64,000 nt of DNA from Streptococcus oralis (GTDB lineage: Bacteria; Bacillota; Bacilli; Lactobacillales; Streptococcaceae), in contig NZ_CP046524.1 in assembly GCF_021497945.1 (NCBI RefSeq), positions 717,501 through 781,500 of the forward strand, given 5' to 3'. Position numbers and translations under genes: made by a program. Below, piece by piece: positions 33,947-43,107 of this stretch. How positions within the stretch are numbered: the stretch's first letter is position 1; every line of letters begins with the position of its first letter. Under the pieces are notes generated by a model, which did no database searches, was not told where the DNA came from, and worked only from the letters and a program-made list of their open reading frames with translations.

Positions 33947-36124
33947 GTGAAACCATCAATAGTAAACAGAATAAAATCAAACTGGACGCTGAAACGTCTA
34001 GGTAAAGTGGCAATGACAGTGGCTTTCACACTTGTGATTGCCATTTTTCTTTTAGCCATGCTGGGAACGGTGGTTCAAGCTGCGGGCTTGGTAGATGATA
34101 CGGTCAATGTGGCAAATGAATACAGCCGATACCCACTTGAAAACTATCAACTGGATTTTTATGTGGATAATAGCTGGGGCTGGCTTCCGTGGAACTGGTC
34201 GGACGGGATTGGAAAACAGGTCATGTATGGACTATATGCCATTACCAATTTTATTTGGACAATCAGTTTGTATGTTTCCAATGCGACAGGTTACTTAGTA
34301 CAGGAAGCCTATTCCTTAGACTTCATTTCCGCTACAGCAGATTCCATTGGTAAGAATATGCAGACCTTAGCTGGTGTGAGTGCAAACGGATTTTCAACAG
34401 AGGGTTTCTATGTTGGATTCCTCTTACTCTTGATTTTGGTTCTTGGGGTTTATGTTGCCTATACGGGACTGATAAAGAGAGAAACCACAAAGGCAATTCA
34501 TGCCATTATGAATTTTGTGCTGGTGTTTATCCTATCGGCTTCCTTTATTGCCTACGCTCCCGACTACATTAAAAAAATCAATGACTTTTCATCAGACATC
34601 AGTAATGCCAGTTTATCACTTGGCACGAAGATTGTCATGCCCCATTCCGATAGTCAAGGCAAGGACAGCGTGGACTTAATCAGAGATAGCCTGTTTTCCA
34701 TACAGGTTCAGCAACCGTGGCTACTGCTTCAATACAACAGTTCAGACATTGAAAGTATCGGTATTGACCGTGTGGAAAGCCTGCTCTCCACCAGCCCAGA
34801 TTCCAACAATGGCGAAGACAGAGAAAAAATTGTTGCGGAAGAAATTGAAGACAGAAGCAATACCAATCTAACCATTACAAAGACCATTAACCGTTTAGGT
34901 ACAGTCTTCTTCCTATTTGTCTTCAATATTGGGATTTCCATATTTGTATTCCTATTAACAGGAATCATGATTTTCTCGCAGGTACTTTTTATCATCTATG
35001 CTATGTTTCTGCCTGTGAGCTTTATTTTAAGCATGATTCCATCATTTGATGGTATGTCAAAACGAGCCATAACAAAGCTCTTTAATACCATTTTGACACG
35101 AGCTGGAATCACATTGATTATTACGACAGCATTTAGTATTTCAACCATGCTCTATACCTTATCGGCTGGTTATCCGTTCTTTTTGATTGCTTTTCTACAG
35201 ATTGTGACCTTTGCAGGAATCTACTTCAAGCTGGGCGATTTAATGAGTATGTTTTCTCTACAGAGTAACGATTCTCAAAGTGTGGGAAGTCGTGTGATGA
35301 GAAAACCTCGTATGCTTATGCACGCTCACATGCACCGTCTACAGCGGAAACTTGGACGTTCCATGACTACTCTAGGGGCTGGGTCTGCCATTGTTACAGG
35401 TAAAAAAGGACAGTCGGGTTCGGGGAGTTCTGCAAGGACACAAGCAGATCACTCCCGACCAGACGGAAAGGAAAAATCAACACTTGGAAAACGTATCGGT
35501 CAAACCATCGGTACAGTAGCTGATACCAAAGACAGAATGGTAGACACTGCTAGTGGTTTGAAAGAACAGGTTAAAGATTTGCCGACCAATGCAAGATATG
35601 CAGTATATCAAGGAAAATCCAAAGTAAAAGAGAATGTCCGTGATTTAACCAGTAGTATTTCTCAAACCAAAGCGGACAGAGCCAGTGGACGCAAGGAACA
35701 GCAGGAACAAAGGCGAAAAACCATTGCGAAGCGTCGCTCTGAAATGGAACAGGTCAAACAGAAAAAACAGCCTGCTTCTTCTGTTCATGAAAGACCGACT
35801 ACAAGACAAGAACAATATCATGATGAACAGACCTCAAAACAGTCTAATATTCAGACTTCATATAAGGAATCTCAACAAGCCAAACAAGAGCGTCCAGCAG
35901 TTAAGTCCGATTTTTCAAGTCCAAAAGTGGAACGCCAAGGCAATACCGTTCAAGAAAAAACCGTTCAAAAGCCAGCAACTTCAACCACTACAGCAGATAG
36001 AACTTCACAACGTCCAATCACAAAAGAACGTCCGTCTACTGTTCAAAGAGTACCACTACAAAATACAAGAAGTAGACCACCAATCAAAACCGCCACCATT
36101 AAGAAAGTCGGTAAGAAACCATGA
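33947..36124 (+). CDS. Orf15/TcpH-type polytopic channel protein
   Basis: 725 residues with a GTG start 2 bp after the previous stop. Membrane segments occur at ~25-45, 90-110, 150-175, 190-210, 310-335, 340-365 and 380-420, followed by a long basic, Gln/Lys/Ser-rich tail. This VirB6-like layout forms the inner channel with TcpE and TcpC. It overlaps orf14 by 4 bp. Confidence 0.92.
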   Translation: MKPSIVNRIKSNWTLKRLGKVAMTVAFTLVIAIFLLAMLGTVVQAAGLVDDTVNVANEYSRYPLENYQLDFYVDNSWGWLPWNWSDGIGKQVMYGLYAITNFIWTISLYVSNATGYLVQEAYSLDFISATADSIGKNMQTLAGVSANGFSTEGFYVGFLLLLILVLGVYVAYTGLIKRETTKAIHAIMNFVLVFILSASFIAYAPDYIKKINDFSSDISNASLSLGTKIVMPHSDSQGKDSVDLIRDSLFSIQVQQPWLLLQYNSSDIESIGIDRVESLLSTSPDSNNGEDREKIVAEEIEDRSNTNLTITKTINRLGTVFFLFVFNIGISIFVFLLTGIMIFSQVLFIIYAMFLPVSFILSMIPSFDGMSKRAITKLFNTILTRAGITLIITTAFSISTMLYTLSAGYPFFLIAFLQIVTFAGIYFKLGDLMSMFSLQSNDSQSVGSRVMRKPRMLMHAHMHRLQRKLGRSMTTLGAGSAIVTGKKGQSGSGSSARTQADHSRPDGKEKSTLGKRIGQTIGTVADTKDRMVDTASGLKEQVKDLPTNARYAVYQGKSKVKENVRDLTSSISQTKADRASGRKEQQEQRRKTIAKRRSEMEQVKQKKQPASSVHERPTTRQEQYHDEQTSKQSNIQTSYKESQQAKQERPAVKSDFSSPKVERQGNTVQEKTVQKPATSTTTADRTSQRPITKERPSTVQRVPLQNTRSRPPIKTATIKKVGKKP

Positions 36125-37122
36125 AGTTGAAAACTTTAGTGATTGGTGGTTCTGGATTATTCTTGATGGTCTTCTCACTGCTTCTGTTTGTTGCCATTTT
36201 ATTTTCAGATGAACAGGACAGCGGAATTTCCAATATTCATTATGGAGGTGTGAATGTTTCCGCAGAAGTGCTGGCTCATAAGCCTATGGTAGAAAAATAT
36301 GCCAAAGAATATGGCGTTGAAGAATATGTCAACATACTTCTTGCGATTATACAGGTGGAATCGGGCGGTACTGCGGAAGATGTTATGCAGTCCTCGGAAT
36401 CCCTCGGTCTTCCACCTAATTCATTGAGTACAGAAGAATCCATTAAGCAAGGTGTGAAGTATTTCAGTGAATTATTAGCCAGTAGCGAAAGGCTCAGTGT
36501 AGATTTAGAATCGGTTATCCAGTCCTACAATTATGGTGGTGGTTTCTTAGGGTATGTGGCTAATCGTGGAAATAAATATACCTTTGAACTGGCTCAAAGT
36601 TTCTCAAAAGAGTATTCAGGTGGCGAAAAAGTGTCTTACCCCAATCCCATAGCCATACCTATCAATGGGGGCTGGCGATACAACTATGGCAATATGTTTT
36701 ATGTGCAACTGGTAACGCAGTATCTTGTCACAACAGAGTTTGATGATGATACGGTACAAGCCATCATGGACGAAGCACTGAAATATGAGGGCTGGCGATA
36801 CGTTTACGGTGGAGCTTCCCCGACTACTTCTTTTGATTGTAGCGGACTGACACAATGGACGTATGGAAAAGCTGGAATTAACTTACCACGAACCGCACAA
36901 CAGCAATATGATGTGACCCAGCATATCCCACTATCGGAAGCACAAGCTGGCGATTTGGTTTTCTTTCATTCTACCTATAACGCTGGCTCTTATATTACTC
37001 ATGTTGGGATATACCTTGGCAATAACCGTATGTTTCATGCAGGCGACCCAATCGGTTATGCCGACTTAACAAGCCCCTACTGGCAACAGCATTTAGTGGG
37101 AGCAGGACGAATCAAACAATGA
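36121..37122 (+). CDS. Orf14, bifunctional cell-wall hydrolase (lysozyme-like plus NlpC/P60)
   Basis: 333 residues. One N-terminal membrane anchor (~5-27) precedes a lysozyme-like domain (IIQVESGGTAEDVMQSSES, ~78-97, with the catalytic Glu) and a C-terminal NlpC/P60 domain: TSFDCSGLTQWTYG (catalytic Cys ~240), THVGIYLG (His ~293) and MFHAG. Such enzymes open peptidoglycan for the conjugation channel. It overlaps its neighbours at both ends (ATGA-type), so it is coupled. Confidence 0.93.
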   Translation: MKLKTLVIGGSGLFLMVFSLLLFVAILFSDEQDSGISNIHYGGVNVSAEVLAHKPMVEKYAKEYGVEEYVNILLAIIQVESGGTAEDVMQSSESLGLPPNSLSTEESIKQGVKYFSELLASSERLSVDLESVIQSYNYGGGFLGYVANRGNKYTFELAQSFSKEYSGGEKVSYPNPIAIPINGGWRYNYGNMFYVQLVTQYLVTTEFDDDTVQAIMDEALKYEGWRYVYGGASPTTSFDCSGLTQWTYGKAGINLPRTAQQQYDVTQHIPLSEAQAGDLVFFHSTYNAGSYITHVGIYLGNNRMFHAGDPIGYADLTSPYWQQHLVGAGRIKQ

Positions 37123-37136
37123 GAAAGGAAGATTTA

Positions 37137-38054
37137 ATGATGAAATTTAGAAAAAATCAGAATAAAGAAAAACAGATACCAAAGGAAAAGAAACCTCGTG
37201 TCTACTATAAGGTCAATCCTCATAAAAAGGTTGTGATTGCCTTGTGGGTACTTTTAGGGCTTAGTTTCAGCTTTGCGATATTCAAGCACTTTACAGCTAT
37301 AGATACTCATACTATTCACGAAACAACTATCATAGAAAAGGAATACGTTGATACTCATCATGTAGAAAATTTTGTAGAGAACTTTGCGAAAGTCTACTAT
37401 TCATGGGAGCAATCCGATAAGTCCATTGATAATCGAATGGAAAGTCTAAAAGGCTATCTGACAGATGAACTTCAAGCTCTCAATGTTGATACAGTACGCA
37501 AAGATATTCCTGTATCGTCTTCTGTAAGAGGATTTCAGATATGGACGGTAGAGCCAACTGGCGACAATGAGTTTAATGTAACCTACAGTGTAGACCAGCT
37601 CATTACAGAGGGAGAAAATACAAAGACCGTCCACTCTGCTTATATAGTGAGTGTCTATGTAGATGGTTCTGGAAATATGGTACTGGTTAAGAATCCGACC
37701 ATTACCAACATACCTAAGAAATCAAGTTATAAACCAAAAGCCATTGAAAGTGAGGGGACGGTTGATTCCATTACAACCAATGAAATCAATGAGTTTTTAA
37801 CGACGTTCTTCAAGCTCTATCCTACAGCGACAGCCAGTGAACTTTCCTACTATGTGAATGACGGGATATTAAAACCAATCGGAAAAGAGTACATCTTTCA
37901 AGAACTGGTAAATCCTATTCACAATCGTAAGGATAATCAAGTCACGGTATCGCTGACAGTGGAGTATATCGACCAGCAGACCAAAGCAACGCAGGTATCT
38001 CAATTTGATTTGGTACTTGAAAAGAACGGGAGTAATTGGAAGATTATAGAATAA
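37137..38054 (+). CDS. Orf13/TcpC, VirB8-like channel protein
   Basis: 305 residues from the ATG at 37137, preceded by GAAAGGAAG. A basic cytoplasmic start and one membrane segment (~33-52) lead to two extracellular NTF2-like domains (~75-185 and ~210-305), as in the TcpC structure. It is the last gene of the transfer operon before the tet(M) regulatory region. Confidence 0.9.
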   Translation: MMKFRKNQNKEKQIPKEKKPRVYYKVNPHKKVVIALWVLLGLSFSFAIFKHFTAIDTHTIHETTIIEKEYVDTHHVENFVENFAKVYYSWEQSDKSIDNRMESLKGYLTDELQALNVDTVRKDIPVSSSVRGFQIWTVEPTGDNEFNVTYSVDQLITEGENTKTVHSAYIVSVYVDGSGNMVLVKNPTITNIPKKSSYKPKAIESEGTVDSITTNEINEFLTTFFKLYPTATASELSYYVNDGILKPIGKEYIFQELVNPIHNRKDNQVTVSLTVEYIDQQTKATQVSQFDLVLEKNGSNWKIIE

Positions 38055-38123
38055 CAAATATTGGTACATTATTACAGCTATTTTGTAATCACGTACTCTC
38101 TTTGATAAAAAATTGGAGATTCC

Positions 38124-38152
38124 TTTACAAATATGCTCTTACGTGCTATTAT
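38124..38152 (+). promoter_or_regulatory. tet(M) promoter
   Basis: TTTACA (38124-38129), a 17-bp spacer and TATTAT (38147-38152) with an upstream TG form the known promoter of the tet(M) leader transcript. Confidence 0.85.
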
Positions 38153-38183
38153 TTAAGTATCTATTTAAAAGGAGTTAATAAAT

Positions 38184-38400
38184 ATGCGGCAAGGTATTCT
38201 TAAATAAACTGTCAATTTGATAGTGGGAACAAATAATTGGATGTCCTTTTTTAGGAGGGCTTAGTTTTTTGTACCCAGTTTAAGAATACCTTTATCATGT
38301 GATTCTAAAGTATCCGGAGAATATCTGTATGCTTTGTATGCCTATGGTTATGCATAAAAATCCCAGTGATAAAAGTATTTATCACTGGGATTTTTATGCC
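38184..38400 (+). promoter_or_regulatory. tet(M) leader with attenuator hairpins
   Basis: A tiny ORF MRQGILK (38184-38207) overlaps one arm of a 14-bp stem (38191-38204 with 38279-38292). A second perfect 19-bp stem (38352-38370 with 38381-38399) lies inside orf12 and ends in T5. The published model is transcriptional attenuation: when tetracycline slows ribosomes on the leader, read-through into tet(M) and beyond rises. Confidence 0.8.
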
Positions 38401-38415
38401 CTTTTGGGTTTTTGA
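38329..38415 (+). CDS. Orf12, tet(M) leader peptide
   Basis: 28 residues ending WDFYALLGF, identical in kind to Tn916 Orf12. It is translated across the attenuator hairpin and stops 15 bp before the tet(M) ATG. Its role is regulatory. Confidence 0.85.
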   Translation: MLCMPMVMHKNPSDKSIYHWDFYALLGF

Positions 38416-38430
38416 ATGGAGGAAAATCAC

Positions 38431-40350
38431 ATGAAAATTATTAATATTGGAGTTTTAGCTCATGTTGATGCAGGAAAAACTACCTTAACAGAAAGCTTAT
38501 TATATAACAGTGGAGCGATTACAGAATTAGGAAGCGTGGACAAAGGTACAACGAGGACGGATAATACGCTTTTAGAACGTCAGAGAGGAATTACAATTCA
38601 GACAGGAATAACCTCTTTTCAGTGGGAAAATACGAAGGTGAACATCATAGACACGCCAGGACATATGGATTTCTTAGCAGAAGTATATCGTTCATTATCA
38701 GTTTTAGATGGGGCAATTCTACTGATTTCTGCAAAAGATGGCGTACAAGCACAAACTCGTATATTATTTCATGCACTTAGGAAAATGGGGATTCCCACAA
38801 TCTTTTTTATCAATAAGATTGACCAAAATGGAATTGATTTATCAACGGTTTATCAGGATATTAAAGAGAAACTTTCTGCCGAAATTGTAATCAAACAGAA
38901 GGTAGAACTGTATCCTAATATGTGTGTGACGAACTTTACCGAATCTGAACAATGGGATACGGTAATAGAGGGAAACGATGACCTTTTAGAGAAATATATG
39001 TCCGGTAAATCATTAGAAGCATTGGAACTCGAACAAGAGGAAAGCATAAGATTTCAGAATTGTTCTCTGTTCCCTCTTTATCATGGAAGTGCAAAAAACA
39101 ATATAGGGATTGATAACCTTATAGAAGTGATTACGAATAAATTTTATTCATCAACACATCGAGGTCAGTCTGAACTTTGCGGAAAAGTTTTCAAAATTGA
39201 GTATTCGGAAAAAAGACAGCGTCTTGCATATATACGTCTTTATAGTGGCGTACTGCATTTGCGAGATTCGGTTAGAATATCGGAAAAGGAAAAAATAAAA
39301 ATTACAGAAATGTATACTTCAATAAATGGTGAATTATGTAAAATCGATAAGGCTTATTCCGGGGAAATTGTTATTTTGCAGAATGAGTTTTTGAAGTTAA
39401 ATAGTGTTCTTGGAGATACAAAGCTATTGCCACAGAGAGAGAGAATTGAAAATCCCCTCCCTCTGCTGCAAACGACTGTTGAACCGAGCAAACCTCAACA
39501 AAGGGAAATGTTACTTGATGCACTTTTAGAAATCTCCGACAGTGACCCGCTTCTGCGATATTATGTGGATTCTGCGACACATGAAATCATACTTTCTTTC
39601 TTAGGGAAAGTACAAATGGAAGTGACTTGTGCTCTGCTGCAAGAAAAGTATCATGTGGAGATAGAAATAAAAGAGCCTACAGTCATTTATATGGAAAGAC
39701 CGTTAAAAAAAGCAGAGTATACCATTCACATCGAAGTTCCACCGAATCCTTTCTGGGCTTCCATTGGTCTATCTGTAGCACCGCTTCCATTAGGGAGCGG
39801 AGTACAGTATGAGAGCTCGGTTTCTCTTGGATACTTAAATCAATCGTTTCAAAATGCAGTTATGGAGGGGATACGCTATGGCTGTGAACAAGGATTGTAT
39901 GGTTGGAATGTGACGGACTGTAAAATCTGTTTTAAGTATGGCTTATACTATAGCCCTGTTAGTACCCCAGCAGATTTTCGGATGCTTGCTCCTATTGTAT
40001 TGGAACAAGTCTTAAAAAAAGCTGGAACAGAATTGTTAGAGCCATATCTTAGTTTTAAAATTTATGCGCCACAGGAATATCTTTCACGAGCATACAACGA
40101 TGCTCCTAAATATTGTGCGAACATCGTAGACACTCAATTGAAAAATAATGAGGTCATTCTTAGTGGAGAAATCCCTGCTCGGTGTATTCAAGAATATCGT
40201 AGTGATTTAACTTTCTTTACAAATGGACGTAGTGTTTGTTTAACAGAGTTAAAAGGGTACCATGTTACTACCGGTGAACCTGTTTGCCAGCCCCGTCGTC
40301 CAAATAGTCGGATAGATAAAGTACGATATATGTTCAATAAAATAACTTAG
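38431..40350 (+). CDS. tet(M): Tet(M) ribosomal protection protein
   Basis: 639 residues, the standard length, from the ATG at 38431 with GGAGG upstream (an ATG at 38416 is inside the ribosome-binding site). It is an EF-G-like GTPase: AHVDAGKTT (G1, ~10-18), DTPGH (G3, ~74) and NKID (G4, ~128), followed by EF-G domains II-V with the C-terminal loop that displaces tetracycline from the 30S subunit. It confers tetracycline/minocycline resistance. No truncation or frameshift is visible. Confidence 0.98.
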   Translation: MKIINIGVLAHVDAGKTTLTESLLYNSGAITELGSVDKGTTRTDNTLLERQRGITIQTGITSFQWENTKVNIIDTPGHMDFLAEVYRSLSVLDGAILLISAKDGVQAQTRILFHALRKMGIPTIFFINKIDQNGIDLSTVYQDIKEKLSAEIVIKQKVELYPNMCVTNFTESEQWDTVIEGNDDLLEKYMSGKSLEALELEQEESIRFQNCSLFPLYHGSAKNNIGIDNLIEVITNKFYSSTHRGQSELCGKVFKIEYSEKRQRLAYIRLYSGVLHLRDSVRISEKEKIKITEMYTSINGELCKIDKAYSGEIVILQNEFLKLNSVLGDTKLLPQRERIENPLPLLQTTVEPSKPQQREMLLDALLEISDSDPLLRYYVDSATHEIILSFLGKVQMEVTCALLQEKYHVEIEIKEPTVIYMERPLKKAEYTIHIEVPPNPFWASIGLSVAPLPLGSGVQYESSVSLGYLNQSFQNAVMEGIRYGCEQGLYGWNVTDCKICFKYGLYYSPVSTPADFRMLAPIVLEQVLKKAGTELLEPYLSFKIYAPQEYLSRAYNDAPKYCANIVDTQLKNNEVILSGEIPARCIQEYRSDLTFFTNGRSVCLTELKGYHVTTGEPVCQPRRPNSRIDKVRYMFNKIT

Positions 40351-40447
40351 TGTATTTTATGTTGTTATATAAATATGGTTTCTTGTTAAATAAGATGAAA
40401 TATTTTTTAATAAAGATTTGAATTAAAGTGTAAAGGAGGAGATAGTT

Positions 40448-40636
40448 ATTATAAACTACAAGTGGATATTGTGTCCTGTATGTGGAAATAAAACACGATT
40501 AAAGATAAGGGAAGATACTGAATTAAAAAAATTCCCCCTCTATTGTCCGAAATGCAGACAAGAAAATTTAATTGAAATAAAGCAGTTCAAAGTAACTGTG
40601 ATTACAGAGCCAGACGCAAAGACGCAGAGCCGATAA
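40448..40636 (+). CDS. Orf6, cysteine-rich KTR-type small protein
   Basis: 62 residues. Two CPxC pairs (CPVCGNKTRLKIR and CPKC) form a probable zinc ribbon. AAGGAGGA at 40433-40440 is followed 7 bp later by ATT (40448) and ATA, with no ATG/GTG/TTG nearby, so a non-canonical ATT start is assumed. The stop lies inside a 20-bp terminator stem. It matches Tn916 orf6; function unknown. Confidence 0.65.
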   Translation: MINYKWILCPVCGNKTRLKIREDTELKKFPLYCPKCRQENLIEIKQFKVTVITEPDAKTQSR

Positions 40637-40670
40637 AATGAGATTAATACAATCTCATTTTATCGGCTCT
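40626..40670. terminator. 20-bp perfect-stem terminator after orf6
   Basis: 40626-40645 pairs completely with 40651-40670 around AATAC. It lies between the tet(M)/orf6 transcript and the convergent orf9 remnant and probably serves both. Confidence 0.85.
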
Positions 40671-40695
40671 TTCCGTTATGTATGGATTCTTTTAA

Positions 40696-40832
40696 TTAGT
40701 CTTCGATGTTTCTTGCTTCGTTGATACCGCTGGCTAAAGATTCCATTAAGGATAGTTCTTTGTCTGTAAAGCTATCCATGTATTTCTCTATCTGTAATCG
40801 TCGGGTGCTTTTTACCAAGTTATTAGCAGGTA
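40696..40832 (-). pseudogene. orf9 3' part, split by Tn917-like insertion
   Basis: Read on the minus strand this encodes the C-terminal ~45 residues of the Tn916 Orf9 repressor, ending NEARNIED. The N-terminal part is at 46100-46321. The two halves share the duplicated AGGTA and would join into an ~117-residue XRE protein once the insert is removed. Confidence 0.9.
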
Positions 40833-40870
40833 GGGGTCCCGAGCGCCTACGAGGAATTTGTATCGATAAG
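40833..40870 (+). repeat. Tn917 left terminal inverted repeat
   Basis: 38 bp, GGGGTCCCGAGCGCC...ATCGATAAG, matching the right end with a few mismatches in the middle. Confidence 0.93.
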
Positions 40871-40905
40871 AAATAGATTTAAAAATTTCGCTGTTATTTT
40901 GTACA
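40833..40905 (+). repeat. 73-bp direct repeat, copy 1 (Tn917 end)
   Basis: The left 73 bp of the element recur almost exactly in the same orientation at 42295-42367, bracketing erm(B). Confidence 0.9.
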
Positions 40906-41183
40906 TTTAACTTGACGGTGACATCTCTCTATTGTGAGTTATTAGTGGTACAGTTTTCAACCGTTTTAATTATAAAAAAGTGGTGCATTTTTAAATTGGC
41001 ACAAACAGGTAACGGTTATTGCAGGTGTATTTCTTATCTATGGGTTTAACATGGATTTTATCATTAAAATCATGAGTATTGTCCGAGAGTGATTGGTCTT
41101 GCGTATGGTTAACCCTAAAGTTATGGAAATAAGACTTAGAAGCAAACTTAAGAGTGTGTTGATAGTGCATTATCTTAAAATTT
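40906..41183. other. Noncoding stretch upstream of erm(B) leader
   Basis: It contains only short broken frames (one reads AGVFLIYGFNMDFIIKIMSI) and no gene I recognise. It precedes the erm(B) promoter. Confidence 0.6.
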
Positions 41184-41192
41184 TGGTATAAT
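41184..41192 (+). promoter_or_regulatory. erm(B) promoter (extended -10)
   Basis: TGG-TATAAT with -10 at 41187-41192 lies 58 bp before the leader peptide. No good -35 occurs at 17 bp. Confidence 0.75.
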
Positions 41193-41249
41193 AGGAATTG
41201 AAGTTAAATTAGATGCTAAAAATTTGTAATTAAGAAGGAGGGATTCGTC

Positions 41250-41333
41250 ATGTTGGTATTCCAAATGCGTAATGTAGATAAAACATCTACTGTTTTGAAA
41301 CAGACTAAAAACAGTGATTACGCAGATAAATAA
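41250..41333 (+). CDS. erm(B) leader peptide
   Basis: 27 residues starting MLVFQMRNVDK and ending NSDYADK; AAGGAGGG precedes the ATG. Ribosome stalling here in the presence of macrolides exposes the erm(B) ribosome-binding site (translational attenuation). The leader is intact, so inducible expression is possible. Confidence 0.9.
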   Translation: MLVFQMRNVDKTSTVLKQTKNSDYADK

Positions 41334-41457
41334 ATACGTTAGATTAATTCCTACCAGTGACTAATCTTATGACTTTTTAAACAGATAACTAAAATTACAA
41401 ACAAATCGTTTAACTTCTGTATTTATTTATAGATGTAATCACTTCAGGAGTGATTAC

Positions 41458-42195
41458 ATGAACAAAAATATAAAATATTCTCAAAACTTTTTAACGAGTG
41501 AAAAAGTACTCAACCAAATAATAAAACAATTGAATTTAAAAGAAACCGATACCGTTTACGAAATTGGAACAGGTAAAGGGCATTTAACGACGAAACTGGC
41601 TAAAATAAGTAAACAGGTAACGTCTATTGAATTAGACAGTCATCTATTCAACTTATCGTCAGAAAAATTAAAACTGAACATTCGTGTCACTTTAATTCAC
41701 CAAGATATTCTACAGTTTCAATTCCCTAACAAACAGAGGTATAAAATTGTTGGGAATATTCCTTACCATTTAAGCACACAAATTATTAAAAAAGTGGTTT
41801 TTGAAAGCCATGCGTCTGACATCTATCTGATTGTTGAAGAAGGATTCTACAAGCGTACCTTGGATATTCACCGAACACTAGGGTTGCTCTTGCACACTCA
41901 AGTCTCGATTCAGCAATTGCTTAAGCTGCCAGCGGAATGCTTTCATCCTAAACCAAAAGTAAACAGTGTCTTAATAAAACTTACCCGCCATACCACAGAT
42001 GTTCCAGATAAATATTGGAAGCTATATACGTACTTTGTTTCAAAATGGGTCAATCGAGAATATCGTCAACTGTTTACTAAAAATCAGTTTCATCAAGCAA
42101 TGAAACACGCCAAAGTAAACAATTTAAGTACCGTTACTTATGAGCAAGTATTGTCTATTTTTAATAGTTATCTATTATTTAACGGGAGGAAATAA
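41458..42195 (+). CDS. erm(B): Erm(B) 23S rRNA adenine-N6-methyltransferase
   Basis: 245 residues, full length. SAM motif I is YEIGTGKGH (~residues 37-45) and the catalytic motif IV is [10 protein letters not shown] (~100-109). It dimethylates A2058 of 23S rRNA, giving macrolide, lincosamide and streptogramin B resistance. It is preceded by its attenuating leader and lies between 73-bp direct repeats within the Tn917-type element. Confidence 0.98.
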   Translation: MNKNIKYSQNFLTSEKVLNQIIKQLNLKETDTVYEIGTGKGHLTTKLAKISKQVTSIELDSHLFNLSSEKLKLNIRVTLIHQDILQFQFPNKQRYKIVGNIPYHLSTQIIKKVVFESHASDIYLIVEEGFYKRTLDIHRTLGLLLHTQVSIQQLLKLPAECFHPKPKVNSVLIKLTRHTTDVPDKYWKLYTYFVSKWVNREYRQLFTKNQFHQAMKHAKVNNLSTVTYEQVLSIFNSYLLFNGRK

Positions 42196-42199
42196 TTCT

Positions 42200-42331
42200 A
42201 TGAGTCGCTTTTGTAAATTTGGAAAGTTACACGTTACTAAAGGGAATGTAGATAAATTATTAGGTATACTACTGACAGCTTCCAAGGAGCTAAAGAGGTC
42301 CCTAGCGCCTACGGGGAATTTGTATCGATAA
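42200..42331 (+). CDS. Small ORF after erm(B), truncated by repeat
   Basis: 43 residues starting MSRFCKFGKLHVTKGNVDK, with GGGAGGAAA upstream. It is the short peptide usually found behind erm(B). Its last ~13 codons are supplied by the 73-bp repeat, so the original longer gene was cut when the transposon end sequence was joined. Function unknown. Confidence 0.7.
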   Translation: MSRFCKFGKLHVTKGNVDKLLGILLTASKELKRSLAPTGNLYR

Positions 42332-42367
42332 GGAATAGATTTAAAAATTTCGCTGTTATTTTGTACA
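42295..42367 (+). repeat. 73-bp direct repeat, copy 2 (internal)
   Basis: Nearly identical to 40833-40905, differing at a handful of positions, and including a full internal copy of the 38-bp terminal repeat. Confidence 0.9.
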
Positions 42368-42385
42368 ATAAGGATAAATTTGAAT

Positions 42386-42417
42386 GGTACCATAAACGAC
42401 CGTTTATGGTACCTTTT
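42386..42417 (+). terminator. Terminator after erm(B) operon
   Basis: GGTACCATAAACG and its exact complement pair around AC and are followed by TTTTC. The remaining ~130 bp to tnpR contain the expected res recombination region, with AT-rich dyads. Confidence 0.8.
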
Positions 42418-42549
42418 CATTTTCCTGCTTTTTCTAAATGTTTTTTAAGTAAATCAAGTACCAAAATCCGTTCCTTTTTCATAGTTCCTATATAGTTATA
42501 CTTAATGAGTTATGGTACATTTAAATTATAAAATTAAGGAGGTTTTTTT

Positions 42550-43104
42550 ATGATTTTTGGCTATGCTCGAGTGAGTACGGATGATCAAAATCTTAGTTTA
42601 CAAATTGATGCACTTACTCATTATGGAATTGATAAATTATTTCAAGAAAAAGTAACTGGTGCGAAAAAAGACCGACCGCAATTAGAAGAAATGATCAACC
42701 TACTACGTGAAGGAGATTCTGTTGTCATTTACAAGTTAGATCGAATTTCACGATCAACTAAACATTTGATTGAACTTTCTGAATTATTTGAAGAACTTAG
42801 TGTCAATTTTATATCTATTCAAGATAACGTAGATACTTCAACGTCTATGGGAAGATTCTTTTTCCGAGTTATGGCTAGTTTAGCAGAACTGGAACGGGAT
42901 ATTATTATTGAACGAACTAACTCTGGTCTTAAGGCAGCCAGAGTCCGAGGAAAAAAAGGGGGCCGTCCAAGTAAAGGTAAGCTATCAATTGATTTAGCTT
43001 TAAAAATGTATGACAGCAAAGAGTATTCTATTCGTCAAATTCTTGATGCCTCTAAATTAAGCAAAACAACCTTTTACCGTTACCTCAATAAAAGGAATGC
43101 TTAA
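42550..43104 (+). CDS. tnpR: TnpR serine resolvase of Tn917-type element
   Basis: 184 residues. The catalytic domain begins FGYARVSTDDQN with Ser9 as nucleophile, and YKLDRISRS supplies active-site arginines. A C-terminal helix-turn-helix (~145-180) follows. It resolves cointegrates at res upstream and starts 8 bp after AAGGAGG. tnpA follows after 3 bp. Confidence 0.95.
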   Translation: MIFGYARVSTDDQNLSLQIDALTHYGIDKLFQEKVTGAKKDRPQLEEMINLLREGDSVVIYKLDRISRSTKHLIELSELFEELSVNFISIQDNVDTSTSMGRFFFRVMASLAELERDIIIERTNSGLKAARVRGKKGGRPSKGKLSIDLALKMYDSKEYSIRQILDASKLSKTTFYRYLNKRNA

Positions 43105-43107
43105 GAT

